DNA from: Paenibacillus ferrarius
Lineage (GTDB): Bacteria > Bacillota > Bacilli > Paenibacillales > NBRC-103111
Direction of reading: 5' to 3'
Assembly: GCF_002027705.1 (NCBI RefSeq)
Contig: NZ_MBTG01000016.1
Location: forward strand, 124,001-188,000
Length of the DNA: 64,000 bases
The notes under the pieces are model-generated. The model was given only the letters and a program-made list of their open reading frames with translations, made no database searches and was not told where the DNA came from. Positions 43,549 through 53,408 of the stretch are shown in pieces. The position numbers and the translations under genes were made by a program. The first letter of the stretch is position 1. Every line of letters begins with the position of its first letter.

Positions 43549-43735
43549 GAAATTCCTGCAAATATGCATCCTTTCGTCCGTGAAACAACCCAAATCAGCA
43601 AATTCCTGCGAATATGCATCCTTTTGGAGCTTTTTCTTGATTTCAGGAAGAAAAAGCTCCGAAAGCCTGCATAATCGCAGGCTTCTTCCATTTTCCACCC
43701 TGTTTCGTTGAAAAAGCCTGCACTTTTGCAGGCAT
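43549..43735 (+). repeat. CCTGC element copy C
   Basis: Modules start (CCTGC) at 43555, 43605, 43666 and 43717, steps 50, 61 and 51. Between modules 2 and 3 is a perfect inverted repeat, GAGCTTTTTCTT/AAGAAAAAGCTC. Modules 3 and 4 are complete hairpins. It occupies most of the 43392-43852 gap, which contains no gene. Confidence 0.85.
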
Positions 43736-43852
43736 TCAGATGCAGTGACCATGACCATCCGCCCTTGCGAGCTGGAAGACCTAATGCTGGATAAACACGG
43801 TGCTGAAGGAGACGTTCAGGACCCTTCCCACAATTCGCCAAGGGCCTATGCC

Positions 43853-44515
43853 TCACGCAACAGAAGCTTCAGCGCGCAGTCGCACAGCGAGAGCCGAAAC
43901 CCATCCGAAAGCAACGATTCCAGCGCTCCCCATGATGACCCCGATCCAACTGCTCACACCCATTCCTACTACAATGAGCAGAGGCGAAATGCCAGCTGTC
44001 GCCATGCAGTAGACTCCCCAGCCACGTTCCCCTTGCGCCGCGAACCGGCGAGCAAAGACGACGCATGCCGCTATTAGGCATAAGAACGCTGCAAAGAAAG
44101 CCAATGAATGCAAGCTCGCTTCCCCGCTCATCGTTGTTGGCACACCCGCAGGGGCTCCTGCGGGAAAACCAAGACCGGGGTCCGGGCGGAAAATCCCCGC
44201 CATTGCCATGCCTAGGCCATAGATGCCAATGAGCATCGGCCCCCACGTTCCGCCCTTCCTGCCTCGCAGCAAGGCGCGTATGCCAACAGCTGCCGCCACT
44301 GCGAGCAGCCCGCTGAAGATAAAAGCCGCGCTTTGAATCCATCCCAAATCACCTAAAGTCAACGTACTGATGGCGTGGCGCCTGATATCAAACCCCGCGC
44401 GTGTAAACACTTGAGCTGCGACTATCGCATAGAACAAAGGCGCGGATACGACCCCGCCAATCAAGAGCAGCCTAATTAAGCTAGCTCGACTATTTTTGGC
44501 ATATATCTTCTGCAT
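43853..44515 (-). CDS. DUF998 membrane protein
   Basis: The 220-residue protein has six membrane helices. It matches the DUF998 family: FDIRRHAISTLTLGDLGWIQ, RPDPGLGFPAGAPAGVPTTM and SLHSLAFFAAFLCLIAACVV. Members are integral membrane proteins of unknown function. ATG 44515 is preferred because AAAGGAAG precedes it at the right distance. It lies 37 bp after an alpha/beta hydrolase gene on the same strand and is likely cotranscribed with it. Confidence 0.87.
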   Translation of the reverse strand: MQKIYAKNSRASLIRLLLIGGVVSAPLFYAIVAAQVFTRAGFDIRRHAISTLTLGDLGWIQSAAFIFSGLLAVAAAVGIRALLRGRKGGTWGPMLIGIYGLGMAMAGIFRPDPGLGFPAGAPAGVPTTMSGEASLHSLAFFAAFLCLIAACVVFARRFAAQGERGWGVYCMATAGISPLLIVVGMGVSSWIGVIMGSAGIVAFGWVSALAVRLRAEASVA

Positions 44516-44552
44516 AGTAATCTTCCTTTCTATTTCCATCGTTCACTAGTGA

Positions 44553-45365
44553 CTACTGATTACTCTTAAAAAATAAAACAAGCTCCGCTGAGATTCGTTT
44601 GGCATCGAGCTGCTTGGTGTGTCCGAGTCCTTTTTTACTCAACAGCTGCGCGTTGGGCAGCACATTAGCCAGCGCCGCGGCACCACGTCGCAGTGAAATC
44701 GGGCTTTCGGTGCCCTCAAGCACCAGGGTTGGCACCACAACGGTGCGCCAGAGCTGCGATGGGAGCGGCTTTCCATGCATAAAGCCATCCAATAATGCTG
44801 CGTCGTAGGGGAGCGTATGAGCAACAGCCATGAGGTTAGACCACACGCGCGGCATCATGCGCATGAAGCCAACAACGAACGAAGGCGCCCCCATCCCTTT
44901 GGTCATAAAATACTTGATGGCTTCCGCTCGGCGATTACCTGCAATAAGCTCTTTAACGTGCAATACGAAATCTTCCGGAGGCTTGCGATCTGCCGCATCG
45001 ACCACAAAAGGAGGTTCATGCAGAGCCAGCTTCGCAATGTTGGAGCCCCTCGCCGATGCCTGCAAAGCAAGGACCGCCCCGGAAGACAACCCCCAGACAT
45101 AGGCCGATCCGCCCGCTGCATCAATCATCGCATCCAGATCTTCAATCTCTCGCGCTGTGTCATAAGGCTTCGTGTCCCCGCTATCGCCACGGCCGCGGCG
45201 ATCATAGTTGTACACCGTGAAGTGCTCCGCCAACCTATCAGCCAATTGCACCATCGCAGGGAATTTCCGGTAGCTGAAAGCGCCCCCTACCAAGATGAGC
45301 GCCCGCCCTTTTCCCACTTTGTCATAAATGATTGTGGTACCGTCTTTAGAAGTTGCTGAATACAT
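44553..45365 (-). CDS. Alpha/beta-hydrolase
   Basis: The 270-residue protein has the alpha/beta-hydrolase fold with nucleophile elbow GLSSG (Ser94), an oxyanion-hole segment LVGGAFSYRKF, YNYDRRGRGDSGDTKPYD after strand 4, and a C-terminal GLGHTKQ histidine (about residue 252). No signal peptide is present. Substrate cannot be predicted; esterase or dienelactone-type activity is possible. The start ATG 45365 has AAGGAGG. It is divergent from the small ORF at 45536. Confidence 0.88.
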   Translation of the reverse strand: MYSATSKDGTTIIYDKVGKGRALILVGGAFSYRKFPAMVQLADRLAEHFTVYNYDRRGRGDSGDTKPYDTAREIEDLDAMIDAAGGSAYVWGLSSGAVLALQASARGSNIAKLALHEPPFVVDAADRKPPEDFVLHVKELIAGNRRAEAIKYFMTKGMGAPSFVVGFMRMMPRVWSNLMAVAHTLPYDAALLDGFMHGKPLPSQLWRTVVVPTLVLEGTESPISLRRGAAALANVLPNAQLLSKKGLGHTKQLDAKRISAELVLFFKSNQ

Positions 45366-45535
45366 GTGTATGCCTCCTTGGATTGTAGCAATTCTTGCTT
45401 ATATATTGACGACGAACGGCTGACAGGGAAATCGACACAGCCAGCTGCTTTCCCTATTTTTTTCCTCAATTAGTATAATTTTTTTATACGGTGGCACACT
45501 ATCCCTTGTTGTTATTCTAACGAAGGAGGTAGCAT

Positions 45536-45703
45536 ATGACTAACCAAAACAATCAAGCAAGCAAAGCGGAAGTACAATCAACGGAGTTGAACAAACTGCC
45601 TGTCCCAGGCCAAGATGATACGGAGTTTTCCGCAGAGGAAGCGGCAGAGGCATTTAAAGAAAATCAATCCTCCAGCAGCAATTCGCAAAATCAAGAATCC
45701 TAA
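45536..45703 (+). CDS. Small hydrophilic protein of 55 residues, unidentified
   Basis: This short frame starts MTNQNNQASKAEVQSTELNK and ends in a Ser/Gln/Asn-rich tail. It is supported by a textbook AAGGAGG site seven bases before ATG and a clear terminator right after the stop. The middle, DDTEFSAEEAAEAF, is acidic and faintly recalls small spore proteins such as YfhD, but the likeness is too weak to name it. It has no membrane segment and no cysteine. It is too short for many gene callers and could be missed. Confidence 0.75.
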   Translation: MTNQNNQASKAEVQSTELNKLPVPGQDDTEFSAEEAAEAFKENQSSSSNSQNQES

Positions 45704-45715
45704 TAAGCAATGCGC

Positions 45716-45747
45716 AAAAAGCCTAGTCCCACTTGGACCAGGCTTTT
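45716..45747 (+). terminator. Terminator of the 55-residue ORF
   Basis: AAAAGCCTAGTCC and GGACCAGGCTTTT pair with one mismatch and a five-base loop, ending in a T-run, 12 bp after the stop. The facing gene on the minus strand ends at 45790, so it may serve both. Confidence 0.85.
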
Positions 45748-45789
45748 CGTTTGCTATCATTGTGATCCCATTTGCCAATCGGCCTAACC

Positions 45790-47688
45790 TTACGAGGGCC
45801 TTGTCCCGAAATAAACATTCGAAACATGATCCTGCACATCAATATGCCCGGATATAACATCCGTAACCAGCATGTCTTGCCTTTTATAATTTGTAAAATA
45901 AACATCCTTCACATAAGAAGCCTGATTTACACCCTTTAATAAAGCCTTCTGCTCCCCGCTACCCTGATAGGTGACATTATCCAGCGTAATGTTTTGGATC
46001 ATTCCCCCATCCCTATCTCCAGGAAACCGTTCATCCGTTCGGAATTGAAACACGGCAGCTTTATAGGGATCTCTAAAAGCGTCTATTCTTATATCCTTAA
46101 ATAAGATATTTCGAATATGATTTCCCCCATTTGCCCATAACTTCAGCACGCCTGTGAACTTATCGAGGATGTACACTCCTTGTTGATTCAGGACATCGAT
46201 ATTTTGAAACGTCAAATCTGAAATGTGGGCATCAGCGACACTTCCCAGACCTATGAGAATCGTATGCGCGTCATCTCCCCACAGCACGCTATTTTGCACC
46301 GTATTCAAGGACGCCTTGCCATAATGATACATCACGATATCATCATCAGGCGTTCGAATAAATACACCCGTAATTAGACCATGGCTCGATCCACTAAAAT
46401 GGATGCCATCCGCATTCACTTCATAAGCAATAATATGAATGTTTCTGACAACAGGTCTTGTGGAAAAATTCATCACCACTGCCCACATAGTTGGATCTAT
46501 AATCGTAATGCCCTCCACGAGATTATCACATCCGCTGCTTAGCCAAATGGCGCCCGTCCTGCCTTCGCCCGGATGCGGATTGGCATGCTGCAATTGACTG
46601 CCATCGAGAATGCCGCGGCCCCTTATGGTCACCCGATCCACTTCGTCAGACGAAATGGACCCGTAGCAAACGGCACCAGGTGCCAAGTAAACCGTCGTAT
46701 CATTTTGGGAAATAAAGAAAGACTCACCCGAATGCCAGTTCCCATAATTGGAACTTGTCTCATAACCGGTATGCTCATTCCCGTCAACAGCATGGATGTA
46801 GCTGGGCATTGCTCCCGCGATTGCGCGATTCAGCGCCAAATTCACAGTACCGCCCGCTTCATACACTTTGAACTCGCCGATTGAATTGCTGAACACCCAA
46901 CCGGAAGCAACGTTGCTTCCGAGAAGCATGAGCCGCACATATCTGGCTTTCTTGGGAGCAAAGGCTCTCGTCAAATATCCCGTATCCGTATTATTGGTAC
47001 CATCATAAGCGGCGGTATAAGGATCACCCGCCTGCGCCTTAGTTTCCACCACAAACTTATTCGGGTACGAGAGAGGTTCCATGCCTAATCCTTGCATTTG
47101 CAATATCGTCTGCCTGAGATCAAATCGATCAATCACATACTCGGCACCAAGATCAACCTCTAGCCAAGAACCTTGAGGCAAGGTATGCCGTCCAGGTTTA
47201 AAGTAATACGTATCTTTCCCCTCAGGCAATTGCAAAGGAATCGCATCCCCTGGATGAATGAGGTGAACATGGGGAGCATGTTCCGAAGGAACATCCGTTT
47301 CCAAGGGATTCGTTAGGATATGAAGGTCTTCCGTATTCCAGCTGTCGTTGATGCGAATGACGATTTTACGTGGAGAATCATCGTTTTGTGTGGTAGAAAA
47401 GGTAAGGGTATTCCCCACCTGCGCAGCATCAATGCCATAGGAATTGGGCCTGATATCATAACAATTAACCCGCCCCCCGTGATAGGCGACTTTAACATCT
47501 ATCGTGCCGGAGAAGTCGAAAATCACCATGGAAGAATCAAACTTCGTTCCATCTTGATGACCTAAACTAACATTGTAGACGAATAAATCGATCCACTCCG
47601 TCTCATTCGCTGGCTTAATCTGAACCGTGAAGGTAGGATTCATCGCAATTCCTGCCGGTGGGGACCATGTATGAACAATATTGAGCAT
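45790..47688 (-). CDS. GH49-like beta-helix glycoside hydrolase without signal peptide
   Basis: The 632-residue protein is a leaderless paralogue of the secreted hydrolase upstream. An N-terminal beta-sandwich of the GH49N type (VHTWSPPAGIAMNPTFTV) is followed by a discoidin-like insertion (LEVDLGAEYVIDRFDL, ARYVRLMLLGSNVASG). The right-handed beta-helix carries VNADGIHFSG, RTPDDDIVMYHYG and VLWGDDAHT, the GH49-type acidic positions. The start is ATG 47688 behind CAGGAGGAA; it has no hydrophobic leader, so it stays in the cytoplasm. It lies 40 bp after the secreted gene's stop. It probably degrades imported oligosaccharides. It lacks the two C-terminal modules of its partner. Confidence 0.8.
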   Translation of the reverse strand: MLNIVHTWSPPAGIAMNPTFTVQIKPANETEWIDLFVYNVSLGHQDGTKFDSSMVIFDFSGTIDVKVAYHGGRVNCYDIRPNSYGIDAAQVGNTLTFSTTQNDDSPRKIVIRINDSWNTEDLHILTNPLETDVPSEHAPHVHLIHPGDAIPLQLPEGKDTYYFKPGRHTLPQGSWLEVDLGAEYVIDRFDLRQTILQMQGLGMEPLSYPNKFVVETKAQAGDPYTAAYDGTNNTDTGYLTRAFAPKKARYVRLMLLGSNVASGWVFSNSIGEFKVYEAGGTVNLALNRAIAGAMPSYIHAVDGNEHTGYETSSNYGNWHSGESFFISQNDTTVYLAPGAVCYGSISSDEVDRVTIRGRGILDGSQLQHANPHPGEGRTGAIWLSSGCDNLVEGITIIDPTMWAVVMNFSTRPVVRNIHIIAYEVNADGIHFSGSSHGLITGVFIRTPDDDIVMYHYGKASLNTVQNSVLWGDDAHTILIGLGSVADAHISDLTFQNIDVLNQQGVYILDKFTGVLKLWANGGNHIRNILFKDIRIDAFRDPYKAAVFQFRTDERFPGDRDGGMIQNITLDNVTYQGSGEQKALLKGVNQASYVKDVYFTNYKRQDMLVTDVISGHIDVQDHVSNVYFGTRPS

Positions 47689-47728
47689 TATTCCTCCTGT
47701 GAAACTTGAATATGATTGCAGCTTATGG

Positions 47729-50700
47729 CTAATTAGCAATGATTACATTGTCAAAATAAAAGATCCCGCCTACAGGAGATTCGGACGACACAAAACCAAC
47801 TCTGCCTATATCATTGGTTGCGGACTCCAGCGATTTGTTCGCATTGATTAGTACATTATCGACGTACAAATCAAAAGTGTCCGTACTCGTATTGATAATG
47901 AGCTTCACATCGTACCATTGATTGATGTTGTAAGGCATCAACGCTGTCCAGACGTTCCCATTGTTGCTGTATACATTTCCGCCGCTATCGAAGCCAACTT
48001 GGGTAAGTTCAGTGCCTGCGGAGTTGTATATCGCCAGCGATTTCCAGTTGGTTTTGTTGGCTATGTTCATTCTGGCTTGCACCGTCACGATGCCGGATAT
48101 AGCGTTTATGGACTTATACGAATTGACGATGCTGCTTGTCGTCTTGTACATTTTCACGCTTTTATCCGCCATACTTGGTACTGCCTGGACAGTGACTCCC
48201 GATGTGCTGGTCCACCCGATTGGCGCGTTTCCGATCGTATCCGAGTTGAAATCGCTATCGATAATCGTATGCAGGAAAGATACCTTCACTTGGTCAAAAT
48301 AATACGTTCCTGCGGCAGCTTCACCCGAAGTAAACATGACAGCGCCAATATTGGCAGTCGATACTTCAAAGGACTGGTTCGACGCTTTAAGAACGCCATC
48401 AATAAAGAGATTGTATTGATCTGTTGCCGTGTTTAATTCTACTTTGACGTCATACCATTGATTTGTACTGTACGGCATAAAAGCAGTCCAGACCGAACCA
48501 TTATTGCTGTACATGTTGCCTGCCGAGTCAAAACCAACCTGCATCAGCTCCGTCCCGGAAGCGTTCATGACAGCTAACGATTTCCAGTTGGTTTTGTCGA
48601 CAATTTTCATTTTCGCTTGCACAGTCACGATACCGGATGTTGAAGGCAAGGATTTGGAACTGCTTATGGCGGCGCTTGTCGTCTTGCTCATACGGACGCT
48701 TTGGTCGCTCGCGCTCGGATCAGGCTGAACCGTTACTCCCGGACTGCTCGTCCAGCCTGCTGGGGCGCTTCCTGCCACATCGCTATTGAAATTGGCTGTA
48801 TACGAATAGTTAACATTCGATACACTCCCCGCGCTCGTGATGTTACCTGACGCTTGATCCGTAACAAGGATGCCATTTCTTGTATAGTTGTTGATATAAA
48901 TATCTTTGACATCATTGCTGCTGCTCGCGCCGGACAATAACGATGTCAATTCTCCGCTTCCCTTATAGGCAATGTTATCGAGCGTGACGTTTGAAATTCG
49001 GCCATTGCCTTCTCCAGCAAACCGTTCATCGGTGCGGAATTGAAACACGACGGATTTGGCAGGGTCTCGGAAGGCTTCTATCCGGATGTCTTTGAATAGG
49101 ACATTTTTAATTTCATTGCCGCCATTGGGCCATAACTTCATGACACCGTTAAATTTCGTAAGATCCACAACCCCTTGTTGAGCAAGGACATCCAGATTTT
49201 GAAATGTTAAATCCGTAATATTGGCATTAGGCTCCGTTCCCAAACCGATGAGCAGGGTATGCGCGTCATCTCCCCACAGAACACTATTCTGAACGGTGTT
49301 CAATGAGGTTGGACCATAGTGGTACATGACAATATTATCGTCTGGTGTTCTTACGAATGAACCCGTCACCAGCCCGTTCGTGCTGCCGGAGAAATGAATG
49401 CCATCTGCATTCGCCACGTAAGTGATAATATTGACGTTTCTAACTGTAGGCCTTGTTGAGAAATTCATCACGACCGTCCACATGCAGGCGTCTTGAATCG
49501 TAATTCCTTCGATCGTATTGTCGCTTCCATTATTCAGCCAAATAGCGCCTGTTCGTCCTTCCCCAGGGCTTGGGTTCGCATGCTGCAGCAGGCTTCCATC
49601 GAGGATGCCACGGCCTTTAATGGTCACATTGCTGACGCCATCAGATGAAATAGAACCATGTACAACTGCACCTGGCTGCAGATAGACCGTCGTATTATTC
49701 CTGGAAATATAGAACGACTCTCCTGGGTGCCAGTTGCCGTATCCTTTGTTTGTGCCAAATTGGGTCAGCGAATTGCCATCGAATAATTGCGTGTAGCTGG
49801 GGAAAGCTCCGGCTATCCCACGGTTTAAAGCCAGATTCGTTGTGCCGCCAGCTTGCATAACCTTGAATTCGGTCACAGTACTGCTAAATAAATACCCCGA
49901 AGTCACATTGCTTCCGAGCAGCCGCAGCCTCACATATCTCGCATTTTTGGCTGGAAAGCTCTTGGTAATAGCTCCCAGCAAGCTGTTGCTTGTCCCGTCA
50001 TAGGCCGTCGTGTAAGCGTCCCCCGCATTGACTTTGGATTCAACGATAAACTTATTCGGATACTCCGGGCCATTCGTGTATAAAGGCGCCTGCTCAAGAC
50101 CAATCTTGTCGATCGCATAGACAGCGCCAAGATCAACTTCCGCCCATGAACCTTTGGGCAGCGTGTGCTCGCCAGCTTTAAAATAATATGTATCTTTGCC
50201 GGCTGGCAGCTCCAGGGGGATGGCATCTCCCGGATTGATCAGATACACATTGGACGCCATTTGCGACGGAGCATTCGTTTCAAGCGGATTCGTTAGGATA
50301 TGCAAGACGCCTGTATCCCAGCTGTTATTGATACGCACGGCGATTTTACGTGGCGAAAGATTATCCTGTACCACGGAGAAAGAGAGTGTATTCCCCGTCT
50401 GGACAGCCTGAATCCCATAGGAGGATGGCGTAATATTATAGGAGCTGATCGTTCCCGCATTGTAGGTTACTTTTACGTCTAATGAGCCGGAAAAATCAAA
50501 ATTCACATACGATGAATCGAAATTCGTACCATCCTGATGACCTACTTTTACATTGTATTCATAGAGATCCATCCATGCTGCCTCATCCGATGGTTTCACC
50601 TGAACCGTGAATGTTGAATTCGCTGCGGTGCCTGATGGAGGAGACCATGAATGGACTAGATTTGCACCTGCGGCTTTCGCATGCAATCCGCCTAGCAAGC

Positions 50701-50761
50701 CTAGCATGGCAACCAAACTAAACAGCAATACAAATAACGGCAATCGCTTCATCATGAACAT
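47729..50761 (-). CDS. Secreted multidomain GH49-like beta-helix glycoside hydrolase
   Basis: The 1010-residue protein has a signal peptide (MFMMKRLPLFVLLFSLVAML, cleavage near AKA-AG). A GH49N-type domain opens with LVHSWSPPSGTAANSTFTV. A discoidin-like insertion occupies about 195-300. The beta-helix (about 350-665) contains ADGIHFSG (Asp453), TPDDNIVMYHYG (Asp474-475) and WGDDAH (Asp498-499), which line up with the dextranase-family acidic motifs. Two tandem repeats of about 165 residues end the protein (ANFNSDVAGSAPAGWTSSPG and SDFNSDTIGNAPIGWTSTSG), likely carbohydrate-binding LamG-like modules. It should cut an extracellular glucan or related polymer. Substrate is unproven; pectin or alginate-type targets cannot be excluded. 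Confidence 0.82.
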   Translation of the reverse strand: MFMMKRLPLFVLLFSLVAMLGLLGGLHAKAAGANLVHSWSPPSGTAANSTFTVQVKPSDEAAWMDLYEYNVKVGHQDGTNFDSSYVNFDFSGSLDVKVTYNAGTISSYNITPSSYGIQAVQTGNTLSFSVVQDNLSPRKIAVRINNSWDTGVLHILTNPLETNAPSQMASNVYLINPGDAIPLELPAGKDTYYFKAGEHTLPKGSWAEVDLGAVYAIDKIGLEQAPLYTNGPEYPNKFIVESKVNAGDAYTTAYDGTSNSLLGAITKSFPAKNARYVRLRLLGSNVTSGYLFSSTVTEFKVMQAGGTTNLALNRGIAGAFPSYTQLFDGNSLTQFGTNKGYGNWHPGESFYISRNNTTVYLQPGAVVHGSISSDGVSNVTIKGRGILDGSLLQHANPSPGEGRTGAIWLNNGSDNTIEGITIQDACMWTVVMNFSTRPTVRNVNIITYVANADGIHFSGSTNGLVTGSFVRTPDDNIVMYHYGPTSLNTVQNSVLWGDDAHTLLIGLGTEPNANITDLTFQNLDVLAQQGVVDLTKFNGVMKLWPNGGNEIKNVLFKDIRIEAFRDPAKSVVFQFRTDERFAGEGNGRISNVTLDNIAYKGSGELTSLLSGASSSNDVKDIYINNYTRNGILVTDQASGNITSAGSVSNVNYSYTANFNSDVAGSAPAGWTSSPGVTVQPDPSASDQSVRMSKTTSAAISSSKSLPSTSGIVTVQAKMKIVDKTNWKSLAVMNASGTELMQVGFDSAGNMYSNNGSVWTAFMPYSTNQWYDVKVELNTATDQYNLFIDGVLKASNQSFEVSTANIGAVMFTSGEAAAGTYYFDQVKVSFLHTIIDSDFNSDTIGNAPIGWTSTSGVTVQAVPSMADKSVKMYKTTSSIVNSYKSINAISGIVTVQARMNIANKTNWKSLAIYNSAGTELTQVGFDSGGNVYSNNGNVWTALMPYNINQWYDVKLIINTSTDTFDLYVDNVLINANKSLESATNDIGRVGFVSSESPVGGIFYFDNVIIAN

Positions 50762-50815
50762 ATGAAATTCCCCCGTTTTCAAATTAGCATTCAAGCGCGG
50801 TCTGGTATGATAAGT

Positions 50816-50840
50816 AGGGAACCTAATCGAATAGGTCCCC
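50816..50840 (-). terminator. Stem-loop between binding protein and hydrolase genes
   Basis: GGGAACCTA and TAGGTCCC pair with one bulge, directly after the binding-lipoprotein stop at 50854. No T-run is present, so it is more likely to stabilise the upstream mRNA or partly attenuate than to end transcription. Confidence 0.5.
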
Positions 50841-50853
50841 CTTAAACAAGTAG

Positions 50854-52374
50854 TTACTTTTTGGCTGTCGCGCTCCATTCATTCAATTGCTTTTGTTTCT
50901 CTGCAATAATTTTGTCTATGCCTGCGCTTTTCAGGGCAGCGACCATTTTGGGAACATAGACTTCAGGGTCCACGGAACCGGACATAATCGCCTGTTGGTA
51001 TTGCTTGAGCACGCTGTTGCTGGCGGCCACTTCCTGCGTTAAAGTTTCGGAATTCCAAGCAAATCCAAGCGCAGGCGACTTGTCGGCTGTTTCGTTGAAT
51101 GTTTTGAATTTCTCCCATTTCTTCGGATCTTCATTGGGGAATAAATAGGTTAGCATTTGATTCCCCCACATCCAAGGCTCGTTTTTATAGCCAACGGATG
51201 CCGCATCAACTCCGGCAGGGAAATCGATCGTTGCCTCATCCTTTTTCACATAATGGGTTCCTTCAACACCGAAATCAAACAGATTAAGCAGCGTTTTATC
51301 GCCGTAAAGCATATTTAGGAACATCATAGCCCGGTTGGGATCTTTCGAAGTTCTGGGAATAGCCGTCATAATTCCTGTTGTGTTCAACGTAATCGGCGTG
51401 TTCACCATTTCTTTCTGAACGACCTTAACTCCCCACGCTGAGGACATTTCGGCATCTTTGCCAGGTTTCAGCTCCGAATACATAGCGAATGCCTTGCCAG
51501 CTTGCATAGCGCCAAAATCTTTGACCGTTGCCGCATCCAGATTCATATACTTCGCCTGATACCATTTGCGTGCCAGCTTCGCATAGTCCATGAACACTTT
51601 GGATTCAAAAATATCGACCACTTTCAACTCTTTGCTGGAACGGTCCAAGCCGCCCAAATAATCGCCAAGATTATCGAACGACGAAGAACTGACGGCAAAA
51701 TTGCTCATCTGGCGCCCCTCTTGCCCAAAGAAAGGAACGATGCCTGGTTCATTGTCTTTAATCGTTTGCAGCATAGGCTCCAAATCCTCAAGCTTGTTCA
51801 CCTTGCTGATATCAAATTTATATTTATCGACTAATGCCTTATTGAATAAAATACCGTCTACACTGGCAAATTCTTTGTTCGTAGGAAGTCCGTAAATCTT
51901 CCCGCCGATCCTTGTTCCGTCCAGAAACTGGGGCTGCAAGGCCTTCGTTACATCTGCCCCGTATTTGGCAACGAGCTCATCTAAAGGCAAGAATGCACCT
52001 TTGGCTACATTTTGCGAATAACCAAGGCCGCCTGCCGTCATCATCACGTCCATTTGCTCATTCGTGGCAATCATCAGATTGGTCTTCTCGATCCAAGTTC
52101 CCCACTCAATCGGCTTGAGTTCAACTGTAGCGTTAATTTTGTCCGTTAAATACGCATTCATCTTCTCTTGCACAGCTTTAAGGTCCTTGGGAACCGCTCC
52201 TGTTGCGTAAACGATTGTCAGCTTATACGGATCCAGTTTTGAAGAAGAAGCTTTATCCTTCGTACTTTCCGAAGCGTTTTTCGCTGTATTCTCCTTCGTC
52301 GCCGAAGGACTGCAGCCTGCTATTACGGTACTTAATGTGAGAATAGCCGTCGTCATTACGATAACCTTTTTCAT
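50854..52374 (-). CDS. Extracellular solute-binding lipoprotein (LplA type)
   Basis: The 506-residue protein starts MKKVIVMTTAILTLSTVIAG and the lipobox places the modified Cys at 21. A charged Lys/Ser linker follows, then a long family 1 binding fold (LDPYKLTIVYATGAVPKDLK, EMNTPIT-type hinge). It feeds the two permeases encoded before it. ATG 52374 is the only start that gives a complete signal peptide, with GGGGGAG about eleven bases upstream. It belongs to the hydrolase operon, so its ligand is probably the oligosaccharide released by the secreted enzyme. Confidence 0.93.
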   Translation of the reverse strand: MKKVIVMTTAILTLSTVIAGCSPSATKENTAKNASESTKDKASSSKLDPYKLTIVYATGAVPKDLKAVQEKMNAYLTDKINATVELKPIEWGTWIEKTNLMIATNEQMDVMMTAGGLGYSQNVAKGAFLPLDELVAKYGADVTKALQPQFLDGTRIGGKIYGLPTNKEFASVDGILFNKALVDKYKFDISKVNKLEDLEPMLQTIKDNEPGIVPFFGQEGRQMSNFAVSSSSFDNLGDYLGGLDRSSKELKVVDIFESKVFMDYAKLARKWYQAKYMNLDAATVKDFGAMQAGKAFAMYSELKPGKDAEMSSAWGVKVVQKEMVNTPITLNTTGIMTAIPRTSKDPNRAMMFLNMLYGDKTLLNLFDFGVEGTHYVKKDEATIDFPAGVDAASVGYKNEPWMWGNQMLTYLFPNEDPKKWEKFKTFNETADKSPALGFAWNSETLTQEVAASNSVLKQYQQAIMSGSVDPEVYVPKMVAALKSAGIDKIIAEKQKQLNEWSATAKK

Positions 52375-52469
52375 TGTGACCAAGTCTCCCCCGAATGTTT
52401 TTTTGTCGTGCAACTGGCCTTTTTCCCCTACGTGGCTTAGATGAATCACCTCCTCCATTAAATCTAGTA

Positions 52470-53396
52470 CTAGCCTTTAACCGAGCCTACAGTGAGACCT
52501 TTCACCAAATACTTCTGGAAAAAAGGATAAGAAATAAGAATAGGACCTATGCCAATAACCGCCATTGCCATGATGATGGAATTTTGGGGCATTTCCGAAA
52601 TTAGTTTGGCGGAATTCGCATTTTCCGTATGTGAGGACAAGAACTGAATATTCAATAAAGCTTTGGTCATTAAGTATTGAACACTGAAATAGTGGGAATC
52701 GCTAATAAAAATCAATCCATTAAACCAATCGTTCCAATAAGCCAGCGTGGTGAACATCCCAATCGTTGCCAGCACAGATACCGAGAGCGGGAGTACGAGT
52801 TGAAAAAAGATCCGCCATTCCCCAGCCCCGTCAATACGAGCAGACTCAATGACCGAAATCGGAACAGAGTTCGAGAAAAAGGTTCTCATGATCAGCACAT
52901 TAAATCCATTCATAAGCAGCCCCGGGATCATAAGTGCCCAGATCGTATCTCTCAAATCAATGATTTGGGTATAGACCAAATACCAAGGGACCAAACCACC
53001 ATTTAGTAAAATCGTAAAAAACACATAAAAGGACAGTATCTTGCGATACGGGAAATCCTGCCGGGACATAGGGTACGCAACTAAACTTGAAATGAATAAG
53101 CTGGTTATAGTCCCCCCCACGGTAATGACAATGGTCACGCCGTAAGCTCGCAATAATTGATGAATGTCGATAAATAAATAGCGGTAAGCGGCTGTGCTCC
53201 ATATTTTCGGAAAATAGGTGTAGCCGCCCGTACGCAGAATACTCTCATCCGTAAAAGAGGCGATTAGCACCAGCACAATCGGAAATAAACAAAACACACA
53301 CATCACTAAGAAAAAACCATGCAATAAACCGCTCGCCCAAGGTGATCCTTCCCGATGCGTTCGAAATTGCTTTTGATTAACCATCTTCACTTCCAT
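52470..53396 (-). CDS. Sugar ABC transporter permease (LplC/YtcP type)
   Basis: The 308-residue protein has six helices. The EAA loop is IESARIDGAGEWRIFFQLVL and the end is KGLTVGSVKG, typical of YtcP-like permeases. ATG 53396 follows AGGGGGATACGT. It is 12 bp downstream of its LplB-type partner. No ATPase gene is present in the operon. Confidence 0.93.
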   Translation of the reverse strand: MEVKMVNQKQFRTHREGSPWASGLLHGFFLVMCVFCLFPIVLVLIASFTDESILRTGGYTYFPKIWSTAAYRYLFIDIHQLLRAYGVTIVITVGGTITSLFISSLVAYPMSRQDFPYRKILSFYVFFTILLNGGLVPWYLVYTQIIDLRDTIWALMIPGLLMNGFNVLIMRTFFSNSVPISVIESARIDGAGEWRIFFQLVLPLSVSVLATIGMFTTLAYWNDWFNGLIFISDSHYFSVQYLMTKALLNIQFLSSHTENANSAKLISEMPQNSIIMAMAVIGIGPILISYPFFQKYLVKGLTVGSVKG

Positions 53397-53408
53397 ACGT
53401 ATCCCCCT

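Noticed and set aside
43549..43735. Short frames in the CCTGC elements (for example EIPANMHPF-type peptides)
   Set aside because: They change frame between copies and match only the repeat DNA; spacing, not protein, is conserved.
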